64,000 nucleotides of DNA from Eubacteriales bacterium (GCA_030524175.1 JAUNHC010000008.1:105324-169323); one strand, 5' to 3'; positions 47,101-55,390 are shown, counted from the first letter of the stretch. The notes: generated by a model from the letters alone, not told the origin. Numbers and translations are program-made.

Positions 47101-48447
47101 ATCCAAAAGCTGTTCCTGGCGCAGATCATGAAAATCCAGTACAGCCTGAGGAGTTTTTCCATTTTTGAAGAAAGTGGCAGCAGATTTCATATTTCCGTTC
47201 AAAAGAATTTTATCACTGCACAACTCCACAACATCCACTGTTGTTTCCGGATAGGCTTCCAGCTTCTGCTTATATTCCTGCAAAAATTCCAGGAAAGCCT
47301 GTTCATTGTCTCCTTCCCGGAACAGAGGATATTTCTCAGCTCCTTCTATACGGATCCTTGGGGCCGCTCCCTGTTCTTCAGGCGTATAGGGATTCAGAAT
47401 ATAGATGGCACCGCCAGGGATTGCTTTATAACTCCATGAATCTTTAAAGATTTTTGGTACTGTAAATATATTTTCTCCCTGGTGGAGTTTCTTCGTTCTG
47501 TACCAGTCAGAAAATTTCCCTACCTGCTGAGTAAATATAACAGAAGGCAGCGGTGCTCCTTCCTCCACATCTACGTAAATCTTCACCTGGTCTCCGGATA
47601 AAGCAGCATAGCCAGTAGGAAGCATATCTGTAGAATAACCTCCGGTACGCAGCACTTTCGTGGAATGTTCCCTTGTAGCGCCTCTCTGCTCTACAGTAAA
47701 AACTTCACTTACGTAATCTACTTCACCTCTCTGGATATCCAATGCCTTCTGTACCTTCTCTTCCAAATCAGGATCAGGGTGAGCTTTCGCTCTGTCCAGC
47801 ATTTCCTCCAGTACTTCCACGTTCTGATACTCCGGCTTCAAAGCTGTCATGGTCCCGTCGCTGAAAATCTGCGCAACCTCCTTGGGAAGTAAATCCGGAT
47901 AGTAAAACATCATTTCTGCACCTGCAGCCCAATTCTGATTTGCCTTATCAAACACAAATTTCAGACGCTGGAAGGACGTTGGTTCAAATTCTATTGTTGC
48001 CGCACCTGAAGCGACTGCCGCACTTCCGTGTGTCACAAGTTCAAAATCATCACCTGATCCACTGTCTGAAGCATAAACTGAATATTCTGTTGGGAACCCC
48101 TTATTTGCCGCACCGTTTTTTCTTGGATAGTAAACAATACTTCCAAGTTCTACTGACTCATCAAAGGTAAACACCACCTCATTTTTAAATGTAGTGCTGT
48201 TAGGTTTCCCTGTCTCCCAGTGTGTTGACGTATTTCCGTCAATCAGATATTTCAGTTCACTGGCACCATATTTACCTCCGTTATTCTTCACATTCTCAAT
48301 GTGGTCGCCGGACAGCTTAAACATTGCGTCATAAGCTCCACTGAAATCTGAATCTGCCGCCTGTACAGGCTTGGCAGCTCCCAGAAATATTCCGCCTGCC
48401 AGAAGTGCAGACAAACATAACATGGGAATCACTTTTCTGTTTCTCAT
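44167..48447 (-). CDS. Secreted M60-family metallopeptidase with NPCBM and Ig-like domains
   Basis: A 1426-residue exported zinc protease of the M60/enhancin group, enzymes known to cut mucin-type O-glycoproteins. Signal peptide at 1-30 (MRNRKVIPMLCLSALLAGGIFLG); an F5/8-type-C-like domain at ~35-175 (DGNTSTHWETGKPN); the M60 core with zinc motif HELGH at ~507-511 and the further Glu at ~522 (HELGHQLDTREGCIAEVTNN); then Ig-like (DUF5011-type) and NPCBM domains alternating, with VTFSKGLGTHASSSVIYDL near 880 and YEKGLGVHAYSEVVYDL near 1105; a FIVAR-like helical domain near 1220-1300; and an acidic tail. The start fits the signal peptide and AGGAGG. No sorting signal. Controlled by the riboswitch upstream. 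Confidence 0.9.
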   Translation of the reverse strand: MRNRKVIPMLCLSALLAGGIFLGAAKPVQAADSDFSGAYDAMFKLSGDHIENVKNNGGKYGASELKYLIDGNTSTHWETGKPNSTTFKNEVVFTFDESVELGSIVYYPRKNGAANKGFPTEYSVYASDSGSGDDFELVTHGSAAVASGAATIEFEPTSFQRLKFVFDKANQNWAAGAEMMFYYPDLLPKEVAQIFSDGTMTALKPEYQNVEVLEEMLDRAKAHPDPDLEEKVQKALDIQRGEVDYVSEVFTVEQRGATREHSTKVLRTGGYSTDMLPTGYAALSGDQVKIYVDVEEGAPLPSVIFTQQVGKFSDWYRTKKLHQGENIFTVPKIFKDSWSYKAIPGGAIYILNPYTPEEQGAAPRIRIEGAEKYPLFREGDNEQAFLEFLQEYKQKLEAYPETTVDVVELCSDKILLNGNMKSAATFFKNGKTPQAVLDFHDLRQEQLLDFAGIDDREFIHSRYNSRANVRLMQPFAAGYAAGDHVGVQQGSINTFFRGELTGWLYSHELGHQLDTREGCIAEVTNNMWANRIAVDMQNESDRVKYGNIFKNQASDDYADLVSGNNELAMFWQLYLLNEDYWRNYQSAYRENLLKDAGLTKKERMAVVSCYAVGMDVIEHFERYKFVERNENIDQALASLNIPKASENIKPWYLWTKATKDRVSTFGQNYIPQITNITKNGSNFTVTLSIDESADQALLGYEVMEDGKVLGFTSGKSFTGTYTDDGQAHIYTVRAYDLRLNASEVSEAKEINFRRPSIQVTGSTMVPLRGVFQPMDLVRANSYDGTDITANITVAENNVDTSARGMYQVVYQVADEEGNTAQLAVDIEVVSGFTYLSDLQETSASVGYGSFMKDKSIKGGTITLLRNQVPVTFSKGLGTHASSSVIYDLQGKYTYFESYVGIDQAVKGAKAANAKFRVAADGVVVYESGVMKADTDAEYVKLDMRNVNTLELITDSNGANGSDHTVWGGARVATSNSVPVIHARNATFLNPESVDLGAVISQVTAEDVEDGDLTGAVSYDTNFQEGRTGSFDIIYSVTDSDGNTTSVARKIVVVNDFVYASDTDWKSAKVGWGKIQKDRSLNGKAITLAGDDGVRTYEKGLGVHAYSEVVYDLTDKDYYYFTSDAGVDNTAGNAVSSVTFEIYVDGVLAGETPVMRKGTPAVQFCVDVSNAKELKLVVTAAGNGNGNDHANWADAKFLTAVKEAEKDDLFQLISQAQELEQEKYTAESWEVFAGVLMQAQEVYERKNASQEETDLTVAALKEGIEQLKLLTDTSELEDIFAFAEKMTSLDYVDPALNHRETRLMNVKLAMEDKKFILESQATQEEIDQTIAVMRYHIEETGQVYEKGKEPVRFVESEDTVQLPDENMQEGDTDVYGGDGGVQEEENNSSQTQPEILPEAVEHPSEDMFDSGDLTQSEWELEGMFTDF

Positions 48448-48530
48448 AACTTTTCCTCCTTCTGTTCCGCTGCAAATGCAGCCTGATATTTCCGATTCCA
48501 GGACGGCCAAATAGAACACGCTCTACTATA

Positions 48531-48583
48531 TAAAAAGACTGCATACAGTTCTGTAAAAAAACACAGAAAACCAGTATGCAGTC
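48531..48583 (-). terminator. Attenuator in front of the M60 gene
   Basis: A stem with perfect 10-base arms GACTGCATAC/GTATGCAGTC, inner pairing through TTCTGT/ACAGAA, and TTTTTATAT after it on the minus strand. It sits 48 bases after the riboswitch and 84 bases before the start codon, the usual place for the expression platform. Confidence 0.8.
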
Positions 48584-48628
48584 ACTCTACACAAGCAGAA
48601 TCCAAAAGCCAGCTTCCGTGCTGGCAGA

Positions 48629-48703
48629 TGGGCAACCGGCTGTCATACCTTAATGGCTATAGACCCTGTGGCTTTGCGTCCTTATCTTTTGATAAGTTTG
48701 CTG
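48629..48703 (-). promoter_or_regulatory. GEMM-I (cyclic-di-GMP-I class) riboswitch
   Basis: The minus strand reads GCAAAC, a TTATC/GATAA hairpin with an AAAA loop, GGACGCAAAGCCACAGGG, then a second arm and GCAGCCGGTTGCC-like closing (ACAGCCGGTTGCC). These are the fixed bases of the GEMM-I aptamer: the closing GGTTGCC pairs with the opening GCAAAC. Members bind cyclic di-GMP; a subset binds 3',3'-cGAMP. A terminator follows, so the ligand would switch transcription of the M60 metallopeptidase gene. Whether it turns on or off is not evident from reading alone. Confidence 0.88.
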
Positions 48704-48734
48704 AATATATTTATCTTACCGAATCGGCATTTAA

Positions 48735-48764
48735 ATCATACCATAATAATCCAGTATTTAGCAA
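48735..48764 (-). promoter_or_regulatory. Promoter of the riboswitch-M60 transcript
   Basis: Minus-strand TTGCTA, 18 bases, then TGGTATGAT, an extended -10 box; about 30 bases before the aptamer. Confidence 0.6.
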
Positions 48765-48908
48765 GTACTTTTTACCATTCTGTACCCCTTCGCATTGGTA
48801 TAAGAATAAAGTCTCCTCTCGCTCACATCATCCTGCACATATACTGGATCCACAGCGGCTAACCCTGAATAGAAATACAGAACAAAATGGATTACTTTAC
48901 TAGTATAC

Positions 48909-48949
48909 AAAAAGCTGCAGTGACAACATATTTCTATGCACACTGCAGC
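48909..48949 (-). terminator. Terminator after the 48972 gene
   Basis: GCTGCAGTG/CACTGCAGC stem with a T run on the minus strand. Confidence 0.8.
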
Positions 48950-48971
48950 ATCCTTTTTGTTTTTCTTTAAA

Positions 48972-50681
48972 TTATTCTGAAACCTCTCCGTTGTCTTCTG
49001 CGGGCTGGTCTTCTGCGGGCTGGCCATCTTCCACAGCCTGGGTACTTTCTCCTTCCGGCTCCACGCTGCCTTCAGCGTTGCCGGCATCACCCTCCACAGA
49101 AATAACGGTGCAGGCGGGCTCACTTTCATTATAAGCGATTGTGATTTCATCGCCTACATCATACTTTACAATTCCCAGGAAATCTGTTATCGGCACATCG
49201 AATATTAAATCTTCCTGGCCCTCAAGCACAATGTAATAATGAGTATTTCCGTCAATAACACCCTGGGCCATCCGCTTGATGGCACCGGTTGTTTTCTTGC
49301 TGTTCTCGTCTGCCATTGCGGCATTGCTGCCCTTGATCATCTTCACATAAGTTTTCTCGCAGGAGGACACAGTATCGCCGATAGCCACATTCTGGTATTT
49401 CTGGATATTCACCATGGCATATTTCTTCACCAGACCTGCATTATCCTTCAGCGCCAGGAAATATGTTGGCTCTCCGGATATGTTCAAAAGCAGGGGGAAG
49501 GTAGCACGATAACCAAGGTTCTGTACCTGGCCTTCCGCTGAATCCATTGCGGAATATTCCTCAGCTCCGGGAATCTCATAATACTTTGTTTCTCTTGTCC
49601 TCTGGTTCATGAGGACGAAACCTACGTTAGAGCGGTCACCGCTCACTGAGGTGACACCTGTATATACCCAGACATCATCATCAATAGCCAGATAATTATA
49701 ACCCTGGGTAGTCTTAAGACACCCCTTCTGTCCCAGTACACTATTAAGGAAACCATTTTTCAGCGTACCATGATAATCATAAAGCTGTACCAGCAGATCA
49801 GCAGGATACACCCGGTCCACCCATGTGGGGCAATCCTCCACGGCATAGTCCTCACATTCTCCGGTCACTGCATTACAGAGCACAACCCTGCCGATGGTCT
49901 GTCCGCCGAACAAGCCGATATTATATTTCTTCACAGGACAAATCCAATAAGGAACCCCGTCATCATCCACCTCAAAGCTAAGCTGGTCAAAAATATACGT
50001 AGGATATTTAAAACGGAGGTGGCGGTAAATATAACGGTTAAAATATTCGGACTCTGAATATTTGATGCCTTCATTAAGCTTCACCAGCTCTGTATTCTGT
50101 GTGGCCATATCAATCGTGATGTAAGCCGGGATTCCCTCACGCATATTGGTGATCCACTTGATCGGACTTGCATATACAAGAGGAGTCACCCGCACCGGAC
50201 GCCCCTTATAATTAATCTGGGAATACAGAGGACTTACCTCAAACTGGGATACCATATCCACCATACTTCCCATTTTTCTGTTACCAAGAAGTTCTGCAGA
50301 ATCCTTATCCAGAAGGGGAATCTGGTCATAGCTGATCTGCTGGATGTCATCTGTGAAATTACTTGTCTCCGGCTCGATCAGCTTCTGATACTTCTGTGCA
50401 TTGATAATAGGAGAAGACAGTACGCTCCCCACTGCATAGATCACGATCACAAGCCCCACTGCCCCGATACCGATCTTCATAACCTTATTCTGTTTGATCT
50501 CGGCCACTGTACGGACTCTGCGCACACCGTAAACGGCCAGGACCAGGACCATAACAGCCAGGATAAACATCCAGAAACCACTGGAATGGATATTAATAGG
50601 CGGAATCGTCACATAGTAATAAATCCCGGCCAAAATAATGGCCGCTAAAACTGCAAAAAGTTTCCCTCTTTTTTTGAACAT
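48972..50681 (-). CDS. Membrane-anchored protein of unknown function
   Basis: I do not recognise this 569-residue protein. It has three hydrophobic segments near the N-terminus (residues ~8-26, ~34-52 and ~72-92), the last ending at YAVGSVLSSPIINAQKY, and then a ~400-residue soluble region with beta-rich character including VTPLVYASPIKWITNMREGIPAYITIDM, FSFEVDDDG-like DQLSFEVDDDGVPYWICPV and DDVWVYTGVTSVSGDRSNVGFVLMNQRT. The last ~40 residues are Glu/Pro/Gln-rich. A strong AGAAGGAG site precedes it and its own terminator follows, so it is a single-gene unit. The soluble region probably faces outside. Similar proteins exist in related gut bacteria, from memory. Confidence 0.7.
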   Translation of the reverse strand: MFKKRGKLFAVLAAIILAGIYYYVTIPPINIHSSGFWMFILAVMVLVLAVYGVRRVRTVAEIKQNKVMKIGIGAVGLVIVIYAVGSVLSSPIINAQKYQKLIEPETSNFTDDIQQISYDQIPLLDKDSAELLGNRKMGSMVDMVSQFEVSPLYSQINYKGRPVRVTPLVYASPIKWITNMREGIPAYITIDMATQNTELVKLNEGIKYSESEYFNRYIYRHLRFKYPTYIFDQLSFEVDDDGVPYWICPVKKYNIGLFGGQTIGRVVLCNAVTGECEDYAVEDCPTWVDRVYPADLLVQLYDYHGTLKNGFLNSVLGQKGCLKTTQGYNYLAIDDDVWVYTGVTSVSGDRSNVGFVLMNQRTRETKYYEIPGAEEYSAMDSAEGQVQNLGYRATFPLLLNISGEPTYFLALKDNAGLVKKYAMVNIQKYQNVAIGDTVSSCEKTYVKMIKGSNAAMADENSKKTTGAIKRMAQGVIDGNTHYYIVLEGQEDLIFDVPITDFLGIVKYDVGDEITIAYNESEPACTVISVEGDAGNAEGSVEPEGESTQAVEDGQPAEDQPAEDNGEVSE

Positions 50682-50823
50682 ACTTTTCTCCTTCTAATAA
50701 ATGTCAAAATGCCCTGCCGGTATCACACATTCACTCCAACACCAGCATTTACTGCACATTATAACCCATTTCTCTATAAAAAGCATTAAAAATCTGAAAT
50801 CTTTATAAAATCTAAATCTTGAA

Positions 50824-51012
50824 CTATTCCAGAAATCTCTCCTTTTCTAATTCTTCCCACTCTTTTTCTTCATCTGCTTCTTGTACTTGTTCATCCCCTG
50901 TTCCCGAAAGAGCTTCAAGCATCTTAGCTATCTCATTTTGGACTGCGGGACCTGAACCCAAGGACAGACACACCATTAAAGTGAGAAATAATTTATATAT
51001 CCTTTCTTTCAT
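50824..51012 (-). CDS. Small secreted or membrane hypothetical protein
   Basis: A 62-residue frame opening MKERIYKLFLTLMVCLSLGS, which looks like a signal peptide, followed by a very acidic C-terminus (EADEEKEWEELEKERFLE). GGAGG lies nine bases before the ATG. The gene lies 157 bases downstream of the small membrane protein at 51170 and may share its transcript. No function is recognised. It could be a short secreted peptide; a chance frame remains possible. Confidence 0.45.
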   Translation of the reverse strand: MKERIYKLFLTLMVCLSLGSGPAVQNEIAKMLEALSGTGDEQVQEADEEKEWEELEKERFLE

Positions 51013-51169
51013 TCATATTCCTCCAATTCAATCTTTGCTTTATTTCATTTTCGCAATAAGTATGTGGCTTAAACTTGCTGCTATTTGCATACAAAAAGTA
51101 AGCCATTGTCTATTCTGAAAATGACTGATAACCACCAATATATTTGCAATGATTTGAATAGGAGTTGAC

Positions 51170-51583
51170 TTAATTATCCAGACGTACCTTGTGATTAATC
51201 AATGTCCATCCATCAGGCAATAATATAAATAAGATCAAAAAGAGAAAAAGAAAAACTACAATAAGAAAAGGAAGCTGGCTGATTCCTTCTGAAATAGCTG
51301 CAATTATGGGTGTTGAACATATATTCTTATTCTCAGCATCATTAAAAGATTTACTTTTGTTCAAAAATGAATCCACAAAACAAGCACTATTATCACCATC
51401 CCCACCAGCAACAATACTTTCTGAAATTGACCATGTCTCACTTACGCTTGTCTCATCAAATAATTCAGTACAATTATAAGAACCGCAAAAGAACACATTC
51501 ATAGTTAAGCACATAGCAAAAAGAAGCATCCCCAAAGAAACCATAACACGAGATAAATGATTTTTCTTACTATTTAATTCCAT
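51170..51583 (-). CDS. Small two-segment membrane protein, hypothetical
   Basis: A 137-residue protein from the Met of MELNSKKNHLSRVMVSLG, which follows AAGGGG. One membrane segment lies at residues ~13-30 (VMVSLGMLLFAMCLTMNVFF) and another at ~100-125 (LPFLIVVFLFLFLILFILLP). Between them is a ~70-residue Ser/Asp/Asn-rich extracellular-type loop with four Cys, e.g. FFCGSYNCTEL and GDNSACFVDSF. No family is recognised. A longer frame to 51625 is possible but has a poorer start. Confidence 0.5.
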   Translation of the reverse strand: MELNSKKNHLSRVMVSLGMLLFAMCLTMNVFFCGSYNCTELFDETSVSETWSISESIVAGGDGDNSACFVDSFLNKSKSFNDAENKNICSTPIIAAISEGISQLPFLIVVFLFLFLILFILLPDGWTLINHKVRLDN

Positions 51584-51599
51584 CACAATCCCCTTCTTA

Positions 51600-51844
51600 G
51601 CTACCGCTACAACCAATATGATCAACTTAACCTAAACTTCTTCTAATTCCATATCCTGAGAAATCCCAAAAATCCCATCTCTCACTCCAAGTATAACATC
51701 TCCTCCTACAGTTTTCCACCCAAATAAAAAATCCCAACCATCCTATATTTCCAACGCTCACAAAAACTCACGCCTCCTCATACAACCTACCGCCTGAAAC
51801 CGCCCCTGCCGCAGCCTTTCTCGGAAGCGTCCCCACACCACGCC
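51600..51844. other. Intergenic stretch without recognised elements
   Basis: Between the small membrane protein and the EF-G-like gene's terminator. It includes Pro/His-type low-complexity codons on the minus strand but no gene, repeat or site I can support. Confidence 0.5.
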
Positions 51845-51884
51845 AAAAAGCAGAGACCCCCTGTCCCTCCAGAGTGTCTCTGCT
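51845..51884 (-). terminator. Terminator of the EF-G-like gene
   Basis: AGCAGAGAC/GTCTCTGCT stem followed by TTTTT on the minus strand, about 30 bases after the stop. Confidence 0.8.
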
Positions 51885-51910
51885 CATAAATCATTCCCTG
51901 CGAATCAATA

Positions 51911-54001
51911 TTAATCCTCTGTATTATCCAGCTTACTTGCGCGGGCCTCAATTTCCTTAGCCTGGATATCGCTTGGAGCCTGCTCATAACGTGCGAACTC
52001 GAAAGAGAAGTCTCCGCTTCCGCCTGTCATAGAACGAAGGTCTGTAGAATATCCGTAAATCTCAAGCATCGGAATATCAGCTTCAATGACTGTATTTCCT
52101 TCATGGTCAGGATTCATCCCAAGGACACGGCCGCGTCTCTTGTTCAGATCACCCATAACATCACCGGTGTATTTATCCGGCACAGTTACCTTCATGGATA
52201 CGATCGGCTCCAGAAGCACCGGAGATGCATCCATAAAGCCTTTCTTAAATGCAAGGATGGTTGCCATTTTAAATGCCATCTCTGAGGAATCTACCGGATG
52301 GTAAGAACCATCATACAGAATTCCCTTGACTCCAACTACCGGATATGCTGCCAGCGGTCCCTTCTGAACACATTCCTGAAGGCCTTTTTCAACAGCCGGG
52401 AAATAATTCTTGGGAACAGCACCGCCTACAACCACCTGTTCAAATATGTATGGTGTCTCTAAATCACCTGACGGCTCAAAACGCATCTTAACGTGTCCAT
52501 ACTGGCCATGGCCGCCGGACTGTTTCTTATGCTTGCCTTCCACATCAGAATTCTTCCTGATGGTCTCACGGAACGGTACTTTCGGTTTGGTAAGCTCGAT
52601 ATCTACTTTATAACGCTCTTTCAATTTATTTACTACAATGTCAAGATGCTGATCGCCCATTCCGTAAAGGAGACTCTGACGGTTAGCGCCGTCGTTCACT
52701 GAGCGGAGTGTCTTATCCTCACTCATCATCTTGGAAAGTGCCTGGGAAATCTTATCCTCATCACCTTTCTTCACTGCCTTATATCTCTTATAAGTATAAG
52801 GTGTGGAGATAACAGCCTTCGGATAAAGTATAGGCATTGCCTTGGTAGCCAGGCTGTCCCCTGTCTGAACACTGTTTAACTTGGCAATGGCGCCGATATC
52901 TCCTGCGTGAAGCTCAGGAACCTCAATAGGCTTGGAGCCTTCCAGGATATAAAGCTTATTCAGACGTTCCTCTTCTCCTTTTTCCACATTCAGAAGAGTG
53001 TCGTCAGATTTAATAACACCCGAGCATACTTTAATAAGAGAATATTTGCCCAGGAACGGGTCTACGATCGTTTTCCAAACATAGGCTGATTTCGCTTTTG
53101 CAAAATCATAATTAGCTTCGAAAATCTCGTTTGTCTTCTGTGCAATACCATTGCAGGAACGTTTGTCCGGGCTTGGGAAATATCCGCAGATATCATCAAG
53201 CAGATTGGACACACCCCGAAGGTTCACAGGTGAACCCATACATACAGGTACAATGCTGGCCTCCTGCACATTCATTGCAAGTGCAGCGGAAACCTCTGTC
53301 ACTGAGAATTCATCCCCTTCAAAATAACGGTCCATAAATTCCTCGCTTGTCTCTGCCACGGATTCCATAAGGATATCATGATACTTCTCAAGATACTCAT
53401 TCAGATATTCCGGAATTTCACATTCTTCCTTCTTGCCTTTATCTATATATTTCCTTCCTGCCTGTTTCACAACATTTACGTAACCTACGAATTTACCATC
53501 CTCACGGATCGGGAAATGCAAAGGTGCGATCCTCTTGCCGTACAGTTCAGTCAGTTCTTCTACAACCTTACGATAGCTGACGTCATCCACATCCATATCA
53601 GTCACGAAAATCATGCGCGGAAGTTTATATTTCTCACATATATTCCATGCCTTCTGTGTTCCCACCTGAACACCAGCTTTACCGGAAACAACAATAATCG
53701 CCGCATCTGCCGCGCTTACAGCCTCTTCAACTTCACCTACAAAGTCGAAATATCCGGGAGTGTCCAGAACATTGATCTTTACCTTATCCCAAGGTACCGG
53801 GATCAATGTGGTAGAGATGGAAAAATGTCTCTTTATTTCTTCTTTGTCATAATCGCTGACTGTATTACCGTCCTCAACTCTGCCAAGGCGGTTTGTCATA
53901 CCTGCTAAATAGGCCATTGCCTCTGCCAAAGTTGTCTTGCCAGCTCCACCATGACCTAATAGGACTACATTTCGTATTCGGTCAGTTCTAAAAACGTCCA
54001 T
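51911..54001 (-). CDS. Elongation factor G-like translational GTPase (EF-G2 type)
   Basis: A 696-residue GTPase with all five EF-G domains. The G1 loop is GHGGAGKTTLAEAM at residues 16-29, where canonical EF-G has GHIDAGKTT; G3 is DTPGYFDFVGEVEEA, and the NKxD-type G4 is VTDMDVDD, also altered. Domain II and the C-terminal domains (VGVKGILYDGSYHPVDSSEMAFKMA, VLLEPIVSMKVTVPDKYTGDVMGDLNKRRGRVLGMNP) are normal. These features mark the EF-G2/FusB-like paralogue group seen in Clostridia, not the main fusA of the str operon. AGGGAGG precedes the start and a good promoter lies upstream. Its exact role is not settled in the family. Confidence 0.88.
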   Translation of the reverse strand: MDVFRTDRIRNVVLLGHGGAGKTTLAEAMAYLAGMTNRLGRVEDGNTVSDYDKEEIKRHFSISTTLIPVPWDKVKINVLDTPGYFDFVGEVEEAVSAADAAIIVVSGKAGVQVGTQKAWNICEKYKLPRMIFVTDMDVDDVSYRKVVEELTELYGKRIAPLHFPIREDGKFVGYVNVVKQAGRKYIDKGKKEECEIPEYLNEYLEKYHDILMESVAETSEEFMDRYFEGDEFSVTEVSAALAMNVQEASIVPVCMGSPVNLRGVSNLLDDICGYFPSPDKRSCNGIAQKTNEIFEANYDFAKAKSAYVWKTIVDPFLGKYSLIKVCSGVIKSDDTLLNVEKGEEERLNKLYILEGSKPIEVPELHAGDIGAIAKLNSVQTGDSLATKAMPILYPKAVISTPYTYKRYKAVKKGDEDKISQALSKMMSEDKTLRSVNDGANRQSLLYGMGDQHLDIVVNKLKERYKVDIELTKPKVPFRETIRKNSDVEGKHKKQSGGHGQYGHVKMRFEPSGDLETPYIFEQVVVGGAVPKNYFPAVEKGLQECVQKGPLAAYPVVGVKGILYDGSYHPVDSSEMAFKMATILAFKKGFMDASPVLLEPIVSMKVTVPDKYTGDVMGDLNKRRGRVLGMNPDHEGNTVIEADIPMLEIYGYSTDLRSMTGGSGDFSFEFARYEQAPSDIQAKEIEARASKLDNTED

Positions 54002-54035
54002 ATGTAATACCTCCCTGTTTGTCTTGTATGTTCAT

Positions 54036-54064
54036 ATTCTACTAAAATTCCAGAACACTTTCAA
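54036..54064 (-). promoter_or_regulatory. Promoter of the EF-G-like gene
   Basis: Minus-strand TTGAAA and TAGAAT with 17-base spacing, 35 bases before the start codon. Confidence 0.65.
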
Positions 54065-54133
54065 GTATTTTATATAATTTTAACAAGTTTTTTTCATAAA
54101 ATTCTTTAATATTTTTGTTATTTTCACCGAGAA

Positions 54134-54162
54134 TTGACATTTTCCCCGGTTTCTCTTACAAT
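54134..54162 (+). promoter_or_regulatory. tyrA-aroA promoter
   Basis: TTGACA and TACAAT with 17-base spacing, followed by a ~125-base leader. Confidence 0.8.
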
Positions 54163-54191
54163 AGTAGGTGACTTTTACTATAATGAAGATA

Positions 54192-54254
54192 AGAAGTAAG
54201 CAGCAAAAAATGGAGCCGTTCTTGTTCCGGTGCCCTTTTGATCCTTACTTCTAG
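54192..54254 (+). promoter_or_regulatory. Leader hairpin and Phe-rich leader peptide before tyrA
   Basis: An inverted repeat AGAAGTAAG (54192-54200) / CTTACTTCT (54244-54252) with further inner pairing encloses the frame at 54210-54254, which encodes MEPFLFRCPFDPYF and stop: four Phe and one Tyr in fourteen residues. This layout suggests translation-coupled attenuation by aromatic amino acids. No clear ribosome site lies before the ATG and no T run follows the stem, so the mechanism is uncertain. Confidence 0.4.
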
Positions 54255-54287
54255 ATGAATCGTAACTGGAAAGGATGCATACCTATC

Positions 54288-55379
54288 ATGAAAACCATCG
54301 GTTTTATCGGTCTTGGGCTTATCGGCGGTTCCATTGCCAAAGCCATCCGGAAGCACCACCCGGACTATCATATCCTGGCCTATGACCAGAAGCGTGAAAC
54401 TCTGGCCGCCGCTGTCTCTGCCAACATCATTGACGGCGTATGCGAAGCGAAGGACGAGCGCTTCCGTACCTGCGACTATATTTTTCTCTGTGCCCCTGTG
54501 GAATTTAATATACAGTATCTGGAATACTTAAAGACAGTCGTCGGCAGCCAGTGTATTGTCACAGACGTAGGCAGTGTCAAAGGCATCATTCACAAGGAAG
54601 TGGAGAAGCTTGGCATGGAAGACAGCTTTATCGGCGGTCATCCCATGGCCGGCTCAGAAAAAACCGGGTTCGAACACGCAAACGACCGGTTGATTGAGAA
54701 TGCTTATTACATTGTGACTCCCGGCGGTGAAATCCCTCTGGATAAGCTGACTGAGTTCACAGAGTTTATAGCTTCTCTGGGTGCTATCCCCATGGTTCTC
54801 ACAGCGGAAGAGCATGATTTTATCACAGCAGGTGTAAGCCATCTTCCCCATATTATTGCGTCCGCCCTGGTAAATCTGGTCAATATGCTGGATAATGATT
54901 TAGAATATATGAAGACCATTGCAGCCGGAGGTTTCCGGGATATCACCCGCATTGCATCTTCCTCCCCTGTTATGTGGCAGCAGATCTGCCTAGAAAATCA
55001 GGAAAACATATCCAATGTTCTGGATGATTTCATCCGTATGCTGATCCAGATCCGCTGCTCTGTTGACAACAGGGAGGCTGAAAATCTCTACCAGATGTTC
55101 GCAAGCTCCAGGGATTACAGGGATTCTATTGATGTGGTTGACAACGGTCCCATCCGCAAGGCTTATGTCCTTTATCTTGACATTGCCGATGAAGCAGGAG
55201 GGATCGCCACAATTGCAACAATCCTGGCAATGGACAAGATCAGCATAAAGAATATAGGTATTATCCATAACCGTGAATTTGAAGAGGGTGTGCTTAAAAT
55301 CGAATTTTATGAAGAAGACGCCATGGAACGGGGAGCTGCCCTTCTGAAAAAGAGAAATTATATAGTTTATGAACGGTAG
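54288..55379 (+). CDS. tyrA: Prephenate dehydrogenase with ACT domain
   Basis: A 363-residue enzyme that oxidises and decarboxylates prephenate to 4-hydroxyphenylpyruvate for tyrosine synthesis. The Rossmann motif GFIGLGLIGGSIAKAIRKH starts at residue 4; catalytic-core segments include GGHPMAGSEKTGFEHA near 122 and THAVSHLPH-type GVSHLPHIIASAL near 185. The C-terminal ~75 residues form an ACT domain (YLDIADEAGGIATIATILAMDKISIKNIGI), the usual site of tyrosine feedback. The start is the Met of MKTIGFIG after GGAAAGGA; an 11-residue extension is unlikely. aroA follows after 11 bases. Confidence 0.93.
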   Translation: MKTIGFIGLGLIGGSIAKAIRKHHPDYHILAYDQKRETLAAAVSANIIDGVCEAKDERFRTCDYIFLCAPVEFNIQYLEYLKTVVGSQCIVTDVGSVKGIIHKEVEKLGMEDSFIGGHPMAGSEKTGFEHANDRLIENAYYIVTPGGEIPLDKLTEFTEFIASLGAIPMVLTAEEHDFITAGVSHLPHIIASALVNLVNMLDNDLEYMKTIAAGGFRDITRIASSSPVMWQQICLENQENISNVLDDFIRMLIQIRCSVDNREAENLYQMFASSRDYRDSIDVVDNGPIRKAYVLYLDIADEAGGIATIATILAMDKISIKNIGIIHNREFEEGVLKIEFYEEDAMERGAALLKKRNYIVYER

Positions 55380-55390
55380 GTATTTGATAT

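Noticed and set aside
51787-51987. Minus-strand 66-codon frame overlapping the end of the EF-G-like gene
   Set aside because: It overlaps the real gene and its terminator in another frame and has no start signal.
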